A stretch of 64,000 nucleotides of DNA from Pseudomonadota bacterium. GTDB lineage: Bacteria > Myxococcota_A > UBA796 > UBA9615. Positions within the stretch are counted from its first letter, which is position 1. The number at the start of each line of letters is the position of its first letter. Below the pieces are notes generated by a model. That model was given only the letters and a program-made list of their open reading frames with translations. It ran no database searches and was not told where the DNA came from. The position numbers and the translations under genes were made by a program. Location: NCBI GenBank assembly GCA_024229515.1, contig JAAESI010000072.1, forward strand, positions 1-64,000, written 5' to 3'. This document shows, in pieces, positions 45,701 to 54,365 of the stretch.

Positions 45701-45706
45701 AGGGTA
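45701..45706 (-). promoter_or_regulatory. TACCCT -10 box, 7 bases before the DHH-like start
   Basis: Reads GGTTACCCTTCGCCGC then GTG on the minus strand. Confidence 0.45.
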
Positions 45707-45711
45707 ACCGC

Positions 45712-46344
45712 TTACTCCTCGATGGGGGCTTCAGCGGCCCACTCGGCGGAGTAGGCGCGGAGCTGCTCGAGGGCCGCGGGGCCCACGTACGGCCGCTCGC
45801 CGACCTGCACGAGGTTGTTGTACGAACCGCCGTTGACGATCGCCTCCACCGCGCGCGAGTCGAGGCCGGCACCGTCGTCCAGCTCTTCCACCGTCGCGAA
45901 GTTCACCATCAGGAGGGTGTCCTCCAGTTCGGTGGGGGTGAAGACCACGCCCTCGACCATCACGGCGGGCACCAGGTCCAGCTCGTGCGCCATGTCGCCG
46001 AGCTTGCCCAGGGCCGACGGGCCCACGTAGGCGACGTCGCTGAGCTCGAACAGGTCCCCGAACGGGTGGTCGTCCCAGGTGGCGTCCTGGCCGTCGTCAC
46101 CCTGGCGGTGGGCCACGATCCGCTCAGCGGCGCGGACGTCCAGGTCGACGTCGATGTCGAGGAACTCCACGTCGGTGGCGGGGTCGTTCACCAGGCGGAG
46201 GATGCCCTCGCCGGTGGCGTGATCGATGGTGGGCATGCCCTCGATGGTGTCGAACAGGGCCTCGTCGGAGACGTACATCTGGGTGTTGACGTCGCAGGCG
46301 GTCGTCGCCAGTGCGATGAGGAGGAGAAAAATCAGATTCCGCAT
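45712..46344 (-). CDS. Lipoprotein with two tandem ComEA-like helix-hairpin-helix domains
   Basis: 210 residues. The signal MRNLIFLLLIALATTAC ends in a lipobox. The second half reads like a ComEA HhH unit (VNFATVEELDDGAGLDSRA, VEAIVNGG, then VGERPYVGPAALEQLRAY). An earlier segment (LDVRAAERIVAHRQ...LSDVAYVGPSALGKLGDMA) looks like a second copy. ComEA-type domains bind DNA at the cell surface during uptake. A lipid-anchored tandem version would fit extracellular or periplasmic DNA binding, but no other competence gene is nearby. The start at 46344 has AAGAAGGGAA upstream. Confidence 0.6.
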   Translation of the reverse strand: MRNLIFLLLIALATTACDVNTQMYVSDEALFDTIEGMPTIDHATGEGILRLVNDPATDVEFLDIDVDLDVRAAERIVAHRQGDDGQDATWDDHPFGDLFELSDVAYVGPSALGKLGDMAHELDLVPAVMVEGVVFTPTELEDTLLMVNFATVEELDDGAGLDSRAVEAIVNGGSYNNLVQVGERPYVGPAALEQLRAYSAEWAAEAPIEE

Positions 46345-46580
46345 GATTGCGGTTCCCTTCTTCCGGTGTCGGCGCAGCCCGATAAGGGCGGGTGCCGCAG
46401 CGCTCTCTCGCTGGGGCGTTCCCGGGCGAGGTCGGTCGGATTCGACCCCGCTGCTCCGGTTGGGACGCACCCGATCTACTCACGGTTCCCACCCGATCCA
46501 AGTTTTGATTGAAAACAAACAACTTTGTTCATAAGTGTCTGATATCACTAGCTTTTGGTGATGAGGTATTCTCCGCCGCG
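46345..46580. other. Divergent intergenic region with an AT-rich island
   Basis: Mostly GC-rich and featureless until about 46500-46560, which is strikingly AT-rich. There, AACAAA-CAAC-TTTGTT (46514-46529) forms a 6-bp inverted repeat, and TGATATCA (46540-46547) is a perfect 8-base palindrome. No gene is seen. Regulatory function is likely for one or both flanking genes. Confidence 0.45.
46567..46572 (+). promoter_or_regulatory. TATTCT -10 box, 8 bases before the MBL/S9 start
   Basis: TATTCT then CCGCCGCG then ATG at 46581. This decides against the earlier in-frame ATG at 46509. Confidence 0.5.
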
Positions 46581-49220
46581 ATGAAGAGCCTGCACCGTCC
46601 TGATCTGTTCGCCTGGAGCTCGTTCGACGAGGCCCGAAACGTCGACTTCACCGGCCACCTCCTGGTGATTGACGGAGGCCCCAACGTGGCCTTCGATCCG
46701 ATGCCGATGAGCGACCACGATCTGGCTCACGTCGAGCAGCTCGGGGGGATCGGCTGGATCCTCATCTCCAACGCCGATCACGTCCGCGATGCGGCCGCCC
46801 TCTGCAAGCGCTTCGACGCCAAGGTCGCAGCGCCCGGGGCGGAGCGGGACCGCCCCGAATTCGCGGGTCTCCCGGTGGGGCTCTGGCTCCAGCCCGACGA
46901 GGGGCTCACCTTCGGCGTGCACTGCATCGGCATGCGCGGCTCCAAGACCCGCGGCGAGCTGGCGTTCGTGCTCCCCGGCGGCGACACGGTGCTGTGCGGC
47001 GACCTCATCCGCGGCCAGCGCGCGGGCTCGCTCAACCTGCTCCCCGATCCGAAGCTGAAGGACAAAGCCGCGGCCGTGCAGAGCGTGCAGGCGCTGGCCG
47101 AGCGCAACGGCATCGAGGCGGTGCTGCTGGGCGACGGACAGTCGATCTTCCGGGACGGCGGGACGCGCCTCCGGGAGCTCGCGTCTGCGCTGACGATGCT
47201 CCTGCTCATCCTCACCACGGTCGGCTGCGTGCGCTCGATCGTCCGTCCCCCCGAGGCCAACCTCGAGGCGGACCCCAACCCGGTGGAGTCCTCGGTCGAG
47301 GCCCCGGTGGAGGCGGTGACCCCCACGCCGCTGAACACGGTCGTGCAGTTCGCGGGGCGCGGCATCGACATCGAGCCTCACCTGCAGGGCTTCCCGTACC
47401 GCGGATTCCAGGTGTCGCCCCACATGGGCAAGCTGCTGTACTTCCACAAGGGGAGCGACGCCCGGGGACTGCGCGCCCTTCCCCTGGACGGGGAGCTCGA
47501 TCTGGCCGCCGGCGTGCCCGTCACCGACATCGACTGGAACACCCGCAGCCTGTCGCGCTGGGAGGAGATCCCGGGCACCGAATCCCTGCTCGTGATCGCG
47601 GACGAGGACAACGCCGAGTTCTTCGACGTCTACCGGATCGACCTCGCCGACGGCGGCTCCATCCGCAAGCTGACCGACGTCCCCTACGTCTACGGCTTCG
47701 GCCTCGACATGCCCCGCGAGCGCTTCGCGTACGTGGCCCGCTACCCCAAGGAGGACCGGGTGGTGGGCTTCGAGACCTGCCTGGAGTTCATGCCCCTGAC
47801 CGGCGGCGAGAAGGAAGTCGTCGTCTGCGACACCGACGCCCTCCCCTTCACCTGGAGTCGCGTCACGGTGGCGCCCGACGGGAGCCGCGTGTGGATGCGC
47901 GCCAACACCGAGAACGACCGCGCGCGGGGGAACCTGCTGGAGATCGACCTGGGCGACGACCCGGTCACCGTCGCCCAGATCACCGAGGACGTGCCCCGCC
48001 AGGAGATGGGGATGCTCCGCGAGTGGCTCGACCCCGACACGTTCCTGTACGCCAGCGACGAGGGCGGCTTCGCGAACCTCTACGAGCACAACGTGCTCAC
48101 CCGCGAGGTCCGGGCGATCACCGACCACACCGACGAGGTCATGAACGGCGCGCGGGTGCTCCGAAGCGGCGATGTCACGCGCCTGATCACGACGATCCGC
48201 CGCCCCTACGAGACCGAACTGCAGCTGATCGACCTCGACGGCAACGTGCTCGCCACGCAGGTGATGGAGGCCGGCCTGTACGACCTCGGCCACCACGGCG
48301 ATTCGCTCTGGATGTACGCGACCTCACGCAAGTTCAAGGTCGACATGTTCCGCCTTACTCTGGACTCGCCGGACAGCTTCTCGGTCCACCCCTTCGTGGG
48401 CATGTCCGAGGAAGACGCCGCCGCGCTGGTCCACTGCGACATCGAGCGCATCGAGGTCGAGACCTTCGACGGACGCAAGCTGCACGCCTACCTGTCGACC
48501 CCGCGCGTGGCGCCCGCCGAGGGGGAGCGCAAGCTCGCCGCCATCGTCGCCTTCTACGGCGGCGGCAACTACTTCGACACCACCTCCCAGATCTACTGCG
48601 AAGCCGGCGTGACCCACCTCAGCCCCGCCGTCCGCGGTTCCTGGGGCTTCGGGCAGGAGTTCATGCAGCTCAACGACGGCGACCTCGGGGGCGACGAGAT
48701 CGTCGACCTCCACTACGCCGCGCAGTGGCTGGTCGACAACCGCGGCTTCGCCCCCCGCGACATCGGTGTGGTCGGCGGATCCCACGGCGGCTACGCGACG
48801 ATGCGGGCGCTGACGTTCCCGCCCGAGACCAACGACCGGAACAGCGACTTCGACTTCGGTTGGGGGGTCAGCTTCTACGGCTTCAGCGACATCAAGACCT
48901 TCTGGGAGACGTGCAACATCCCCGACTGGGTGCTGCTGGAGGCCGGCGATCCCGCCACCGAGCCGGAGAAGATCCGCGAGCGCTCGCCGCTGTACCACCT
49001 GGACAAGCTCGACTCCCCGATTCTGCTGCTCCACGGTGAGAACGATCAGCGTGTGCCGGTCCAGGAATCGCGCCAATTCGACGAGGCCTGCAAGGCCGCT
49101 TCCAAAGACTGCACCTACATCGAATTCGAAGGACAGGGCCACGGCCTGAAGGGGCTGGCGAACCAGGTCCGCGTCTGGACCTCGGTGTTTTCGTTCCTCT
49201 CATCGACCGGCCTGCAGTAG
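46581..49220 (+). CDS. In-frame fusion: MBL-fold-like protein plus S9 prolyl-oligopeptidase-like lipoprotein
   Basis: 879 residues. Residues 1-205 match small metallo-beta-lactamase-fold-like proteins (FTGHLLVIDGGPNVAFDP, NADHVRDAA, VLCGDLIRG). Residues 206-216 (MLLLILTTVGC) are a lipoprotein signal with lipobox. Residues 217-879 are a beta-propeller and alpha/beta hydrolase of the S9 peptidase family: nucleophile GGSHGG (near Ser734), acid NDQRVPVQ (near 821) and His GQGHGLKG (near 853). The frame stays open across the join. An independent start at the ATG at 47196 is possible, with a TGA just upstream in another frame. Either a real fusion or a lost stop or frameshift explains this. Confidence 0.8.
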   Translation: MKSLHRPDLFAWSSFDEARNVDFTGHLLVIDGGPNVAFDPMPMSDHDLAHVEQLGGIGWILISNADHVRDAAALCKRFDAKVAAPGAERDRPEFAGLPVGLWLQPDEGLTFGVHCIGMRGSKTRGELAFVLPGGDTVLCGDLIRGQRAGSLNLLPDPKLKDKAAAVQSVQALAERNGIEAVLLGDGQSIFRDGGTRLRELASALTMLLLILTTVGCVRSIVRPPEANLEADPNPVESSVEAPVEAVTPTPLNTVVQFAGRGIDIEPHLQGFPYRGFQVSPHMGKLLYFHKGSDARGLRALPLDGELDLAAGVPVTDIDWNTRSLSRWEEIPGTESLLVIADEDNAEFFDVYRIDLADGGSIRKLTDVPYVYGFGLDMPRERFAYVARYPKEDRVVGFETCLEFMPLTGGEKEVVVCDTDALPFTWSRVTVAPDGSRVWMRANTENDRARGNLLEIDLGDDPVTVAQITEDVPRQEMGMLREWLDPDTFLYASDEGGFANLYEHNVLTREVRAITDHTDEVMNGARVLRSGDVTRLITTIRRPYETELQLIDLDGNVLATQVMEAGLYDLGHHGDSLWMYATSRKFKVDMFRLTLDSPDSFSVHPFVGMSEEDAAALVHCDIERIEVETFDGRKLHAYLSTPRVAPAEGERKLAAIVAFYGGGNYFDTTSQIYCEAGVTHLSPAVRGSWGFGQEFMQLNDGDLGGDEIVDLHYAAQWLVDNRGFAPRDIGVVGGSHGGYATMRALTFPPETNDRNSDFDFGWGVSFYGFSDIKTFWETCNIPDWVLLEAGDPATEPEKIRERSPLYHLDKLDSPILLLHGENDQRVPVQESRQFDEACKAASKDCTYIEFEGQGHGLKGLANQVRVWTSVFSFLSSTGLQ

Positions 49221-49253
49221 GCTCGGTCGCCTTCACCCCCAAGGAGAACCTCC

Positions 49254-50192
49254 ATGGCCCGCTCGCGCCGGCTGCTCTTTGTTGCCCTCGCCCTCATGCT
49301 CGCCCTTCCGATGACGCTGTTGACCGTGGGCTGCAGCCACATCGACGACGACGACGCCACCACCGACGACGACGATCTGACCACCGACGACGACGACGCC
49401 ACCGATGACGACGACGCCACCGACGACGACGACGCCACCGACGACTGCCCCGCCGACGACAGCTTCGAGGAGAACGACGACCTCGCCTCTGCCGCCGCCG
49501 TCACCCCCGGCGACCACCCCGGCCTGACAGCCTGCCAGGACGACGATGACTACTACTCCGTGACCGCCGAAGCGGGCGACTTCATCACGGTGTCGCTGAC
49601 GTTCCTGGACGACGACGCCGACCTCGACCTCGAGATCCAGAGCGCCGAGGGCACCACCCTCGACAGCTCCGGCAGCGGCACCGACAACGAGTTCGCCTTC
49701 TACGAGGTGAGCGAGGCCGGCACCTACATCATCTACGTCGAGTTCTTCGGCGAGGACGACGATGTCGCCGGCGTCACCTACGACATGCGCGTCTCTGTCG
49801 GCGATCCCCCGCCCGCCGACCCCTGCGCCACCGACGACATCTACGAGCCCAACGACTGGCAGGCCACCGCGGCGGCCATCACCGTGGGCTCCTACACCGA
49901 TCTCAAGACGTGCCTCGGCAACGACGACTACTACGCCGTCGAGCTCCCCGTGGGCGATGTCCAGTTCCTGCTCACGCACACGTACGCGGCCGGCGATCTG
50001 GACCTGCGGGTCCTCGACGCCGAGGGCAACACGCTGCTCAACGGCACTGGCCTCAGTGGCGACGACGACGAGCTGATCACCCCCGCCATCGAGACCGCCG
50101 GCACGTACTGGGTCCGCGTGAACCAGTTCAACGATCCCGACAGCGACACGGCCCCCGGTCAGGACTACAGCCTGACGATCGCGATCCAGTAG
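49254..50192 (+). CDS. Lipoprotein with Asp-rich stalk and two PPC domains
   Basis: 312 residues. A signal peptide with lipobox (LLTVGC) is followed by a ~35-residue DDDDATD-type stalk and two PPC beta-sandwich domains (DSFEENDD...DDDDYYSV; DIYEPNDW...NDDYYAVEL). It is shorter than its paralogue at 16518 but has the same architecture. AAGGAGAACCTCC gives a good ribosome-binding site before the ATG. A TAGGCT box about 30 bases upstream may be its promoter. Confidence 0.87.
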   Translation: MARSRRLLFVALALMLALPMTLLTVGCSHIDDDDATTDDDDLTTDDDDATDDDDATDDDDATDDCPADDSFEENDDLASAAAVTPGDHPGLTACQDDDDYYSVTAEAGDFITVSLTFLDDDADLDLEIQSAEGTTLDSSGSGTDNEFAFYEVSEAGTYIIYVEFFGEDDDVAGVTYDMRVSVGDPPPADPCATDDIYEPNDWQATAAAITVGSYTDLKTCLGNDDYYAVELPVGDVQFLLTHTYAAGDLDLRVLDAEGNTLLNGTGLSGDDDELITPAIETAGTYWVRVNQFNDPDSDTAPGQDYSLTIAIQ

Positions 50193-50304
50193 AAACGCTT
50201 GCGGTCGCCGTTGTTCGCGGCTGACACATTCTGTTCCTTCAAGGGGCTCTCTCCAGTCGATAGGTTCGCGGCGCTTGACCGCAATCAACGACTGGAGACC
50301 CCCG

Positions 50305-51318
<1,014 letters not shown>

Positions 51319-51326
51319 GAACCGTC

Positions 51327-51332
51327 TAGGGT
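51327..51332 (+). promoter_or_regulatory. TAGGGT -10 box, 6 bases before a kinase GTG start
   Basis: TAGGGT then TCGGCG then GTG at 51339, just 8 bases past the upstream stop. Confidence 0.4.
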
Positions 51333-51338
51333 TCGGCG

Positions 51339-52397
51339 GTGGCTGTCCGCCCCGAGTCCCTCACCGAGGCCGATCTGCCCGTCACCTTCGGGCCGTTCGA
51401 GCTGACCAGCATCCTCGGTGAGGGCTCGATGGGCCGGGTGTTCGAGGCCTACAAGCTGGGCCCCTCAGGCTTCCGCAAGAAGACTGCGCTGAAGGTCCTG
51501 CGCCGCAGCATCGGCGCCGACAGCAGCGAGTTTCGCGACTCGCTGACCAAGGAAGCCCGCATCGGGGCGCTCCTGCAGCACCCCAACATCATCGAGATCT
51601 ACGACCACGGCGAGGTCGACGAGATTCCCTGGGTCTCGATGGAGTACGTCGACGGGGTCGGGCTGGACGAGCTCGCTCGTCGACGGGCGCTGATTCCGAC
51701 GCAGGCCCTCGATGTCGCCATCCAGATGTGCGACGCGCTGGAGTACACCACCGAGCTGCAGGACTTCGGCATCGCCAAGGCCGCCTTCGTCAGCGGCATC
51801 GTCACCGCCTCGGGCCACACCCGCGGCACGCCTTCCTTCATGTCCCCGGAGCAGACCCGGGGCCTCGACCTGGACGTCCGATCCGACCTCTTCACCGTCG
51901 CCACCAACCTCTACCTGCTCATCACCGGGCGGCACCTCTTCAAGGGTGGCTCGGTGATCGAGGTGATGACGTCGATCGTGAAGGTCGACAGCCGCCTCAA
52001 GAGCCGGGCGACGTGGCTGGGCATGGACGAGGCGGCGACGGGCCTCAAGGAGGTGCTGGCCCGGGCGCTGTCGTTCGAGCCGGTCGACCGGTACCCCACC
52101 GCGGGGGCATTCCGCACGGCCTTGCAGGCGGTGCGGCAGGGCATGGAAGAGAGCACCTCGCTGTCGAACTTCATGATGACGGTCGACGACGAGACGCTGA
52201 AATACGCCGACGAGTCGCACGAGCCGGTGGCGTCCAGCGCCGAGCCCCCCATCGAAGAGGAGGAGCCGGCACCGCAGGCCCCGATTCCGCGGCCAGAACC
52301 GCCGAAACAAGGCGTGGATTGGCCCGTGCTCCTGGGCTCGTCTGCAGTGATCGTGGCGGTGGTCGTGCTGGTGGTCTGGATCGCGCGATCCCTGTGA
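51339..52397 (+). CDS. Membrane-anchored serine/threonine kinase lacking the HRD catalytic loop
   Basis: 352 residues. The kinase domain has an intact Gly loop (GEGSMGRVFEA, 27-37), the ATP-binding Lys52 (TALKVL), the alpha-C Glu72, DFGIAKA (142-148) and the SPE motif (169-171). A C-terminal transmembrane helix lies at about 328-349. Between EYTTEL and QDFG, however, the ~30-35 residues that carry the HRDxKxxN catalytic loop are absent; DALEY runs almost directly into DFG. The deletion is in frame. As written it cannot phosphorylate: it is a pseudokinase, a recent deletion, or an assembly collapse. Confidence 0.82.
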   Translation: MAVRPESLTEADLPVTFGPFELTSILGEGSMGRVFEAYKLGPSGFRKKTALKVLRRSIGADSSEFRDSLTKEARIGALLQHPNIIEIYDHGEVDEIPWVSMEYVDGVGLDELARRRALIPTQALDVAIQMCDALEYTTELQDFGIAKAAFVSGIVTASGHTRGTPSFMSPEQTRGLDLDVRSDLFTVATNLYLLITGRHLFKGGSVIEVMTSIVKVDSRLKSRATWLGMDEAATGLKEVLARALSFEPVDRYPTAGAFRTALQAVRQGMEESTSLSNFMMTVDDETLKYADESHEPVASSAEPPIEEEEPAPQAPIPRPEPPKQGVDWPVLLGSSAVIVAVVVLVVWIARSL

Positions 52398-52444
52398 TAT
52401 ACAGCCGCGCCCGCGTGCCTACGCGGGTCCGGAGATCGTTGGCC

Positions 52445-53602
52445 ATGACCGAGACACCCGCCGCCCCCCTGACCGTCCTCTCCGAGGACGAGACCATGTT
52501 CGCCGAGGCCATCGGCTCGTTCTTCCGCGAGGTGGTCGGTCCGAAGGTCCACGAGATGGACAAGAACCAGAAGATCGATCCCGGGGTGCTCAAGCAGTTC
52601 TTCGAGATGGGGCTCATGGGGATCGAGATCCCCGAGCAGTACGGTGGCGCCGGCGGCAGCTTCTTCATGGCCTGCCAGGCGGTCGAAGAGGCGGCGGTCG
52701 TGGACCCCGCCGTCAGTGTCTGCATCGACGTGCAGAACACGCTGGTGATCAACGCGCTGCGCAAGTGGGGCAACGAAGAGCAGCACGCTCGCTACTTCCC
52801 CAAGCTGACCACTGACTGGGTCGCCGCCTACGCCCTCAGCGAGAGCAACTCCGGCTCGGACGCCTTCGCCCTGCGCTGCAAGGCGACCGCCGACGGCGAC
52901 GACTGGATCCTCAACGGCAACAAGCTGTGGATCACCAACGCGGGCGAGGCGAACCTCTTCCTCGTCTTCGCCAACACCGACTTCGACGCCGGCTACCGGG
53001 GCATCACCGCCTTCATCGTCGAGCGTGAGTTCGACGGCTTCACCGTCGGCAAGAAGGAAGACAAGCTCGGCATCCGGGCCAGCTCGACCTGCGAGCTCAT
53101 CCTCGACAACGTCCGCGTGCCCGCGGCGAATGTGCTCGGCCCGGTGGGCAAGGGCTACAAGGTCGCCATCGAGACCCTGAACGAGGGTCGCATCGGCATC
53201 GGCGCCCAGATGGTGGGCCTCGCCCGGGGCGCCCTCGCCGCCGGCATCGCCTACTGCCAGGAGCGCGAGCAGTTCGGCCGCCCGATCAGCCAGTTCCAGG
53301 CCATTCAGCACCAGATCGCGCAGGCCGCCGTCGACGTCGAGGCCGCCCGCCTCATGGTCTACAACGCCGCCCGCCTCAAGGACGCCGGATTGCCCTTCCT
53401 CAAGGAGGCCGCGATGGCGAAGCTGCTCAGCAGCCAAGTCGCTGAGCGGGTCGCTTCCAAGATGGTCGAGGTCCACGGCGGCAACGGCTTCACGACGGAG
53501 TACCCCGCGGAGAAGTTCTTCCGCGACTCCAAGATTGGCGCCATCTACGAGGGAACCTCGAACATGCAGCTGACCACCATCGCCAAGATGCTCCTCAAGT
53601 GA
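52445..53602 (+). CDS. Acyl-CoA dehydrogenase (short/branched-chain type)
   Basis: 385 residues, normal length. It oxidises acyl-CoA to 2-enoyl-CoA with FAD and passes electrons to ETF. The N-terminal helical domain, the FAD/substrate segments ALSESNSGSDAF and KLWITNAG, and the C-terminal helical domain with VHGGNGFTTEYPAEKFFRD and the catalytic-Glu motif IYEGTSNMQ are all visible. A 7-bp stem-loop at 52410-52427 lies in the leader just before GGAGATC. Its stop overlaps the start of the next lipoprotein gene (TGATG). Confidence 0.93.
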   Translation: MTETPAAPLTVLSEDETMFAEAIGSFFREVVGPKVHEMDKNQKIDPGVLKQFFEMGLMGIEIPEQYGGAGGSFFMACQAVEEAAVVDPAVSVCIDVQNTLVINALRKWGNEEQHARYFPKLTTDWVAAYALSESNSGSDAFALRCKATADGDDWILNGNKLWITNAGEANLFLVFANTDFDAGYRGITAFIVEREFDGFTVGKKEDKLGIRASSTCELILDNVRVPAANVLGPVGKGYKVAIETLNEGRIGIGAQMVGLARGALAAGIAYCQEREQFGRPISQFQAIQHQIAQAAVDVEAARLMVYNAARLKDAGLPFLKEAAMAKLLSSQVAERVASKMVEVHGGNGFTTEYPAEKFFRDSKIGAIYEGTSNMQLTTIAKMLLK

Positions 53603-54354
53603 TGCGCGCTCTTCTCATCACAGTCCTCGCCGCGGCCCTCGCCGGCTGCGGCATCACGCAGGGTGACCCCGAGCCGATCATCAGCGGCGACCTCGCCGGT
53701 CGGGTGGCCCGCGCCGCCCTCATGACGGGCACCCTCGCCGCCGAGATCGGGCTCAGCACGGCCGAACCGTCGGGCCCCGGCGGCTGCCCCTCCACCTCGA
53801 GCAACGGCGACCAGCTGGTGCTGGACTACGGCGTCGGCTGCGTGCCGGAGTCGGAGATCACGCTGGATGCGATCGGCGGCAACGTCGACCTCATCGTGGC
53901 CGGCGGCATGGGCACCTTCGTGGGCGACGTGCAGGCCCTCGGGTTCGCCGACCTGCCGCTGGTGGGGAGCCTCAGCGGCGACACCAGCCGCGCCGGCGAC
54001 CTGCTCGCGGCCGACATCGATCTGGAGTCCATCGGCTGGACCGCCGACGGCGTCGACAACACGCTCAACATCCTCTTCGAGATCGAGGCCAACACCGACG
54101 GCTTCCTCCTCAACGCCGGTCCGGCGACGTTCCTGCGGGGTCAGCCCCCGGAGGTCTTCTTCCACGTCGAAGACGTCACCGTGCCCCGCGACGGCATGGG
54201 CGCCTGCTTCGTGCCCGACGGCGGCGTCATCCGCATGGAGCGGCTCGCCGCCACCGCGATCATCACCTTCTCCGAGGAGGCGGCTTCGTCCGGCTCCATC
54301 TCCGTCGTGTTCAACGACCGCGAAGAGCCCGAGACCTTCGCTCTGTGTCCGTAA
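53602..54354 (+). CDS. Lipoprotein of unknown function
   Basis: 250 residues. The signal MRALLITVLAAALAGC is followed by a beta-rich domain with four or so Cys residues (GGCPSTSSNGD, VGCVPE, GACFVPDGG and a C-terminal LCP) and a repetitive DLASIDLES-like pattern. No family is recognised. It is coupled to the acyl-CoA dehydrogenase gene by a one-base overlap and followed 11 bases later by the P-domain protein gene. Confidence 0.72.
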   Translation: MRALLITVLAAALAGCGITQGDPEPIISGDLAGRVARAALMTGTLAAEIGLSTAEPSGPGGCPSTSSNGDQLVLDYGVGCVPESEITLDAIGGNVDLIVAGGMGTFVGDVQALGFADLPLVGSLSGDTSRAGDLLAADIDLESIGWTADGVDNTLNILFEIEANTDGFLLNAGPATFLRGQPPEVFFHVEDVTVPRDGMGACFVPDGGVIRMERLAATAIITFSEEAASSGSISVVFNDREEPETFALCP

Positions 54355-54365
54355 GGAATCGCCCC

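Noticed and set aside
46509-46580. Earlier ATG at 46509 for the MBL/S9 gene
   Set aside because: The extra 24 residues lie in AT-rich intergenic-like DNA. The family-like N-terminus begins at 46581, just after a TATTCT box.
50220-50240. TGACACATTCTGTT as a third copy of the TGACA-N3-TGTCA operator
   Set aside because: Only one arm matches; the second arm and spacing differ.
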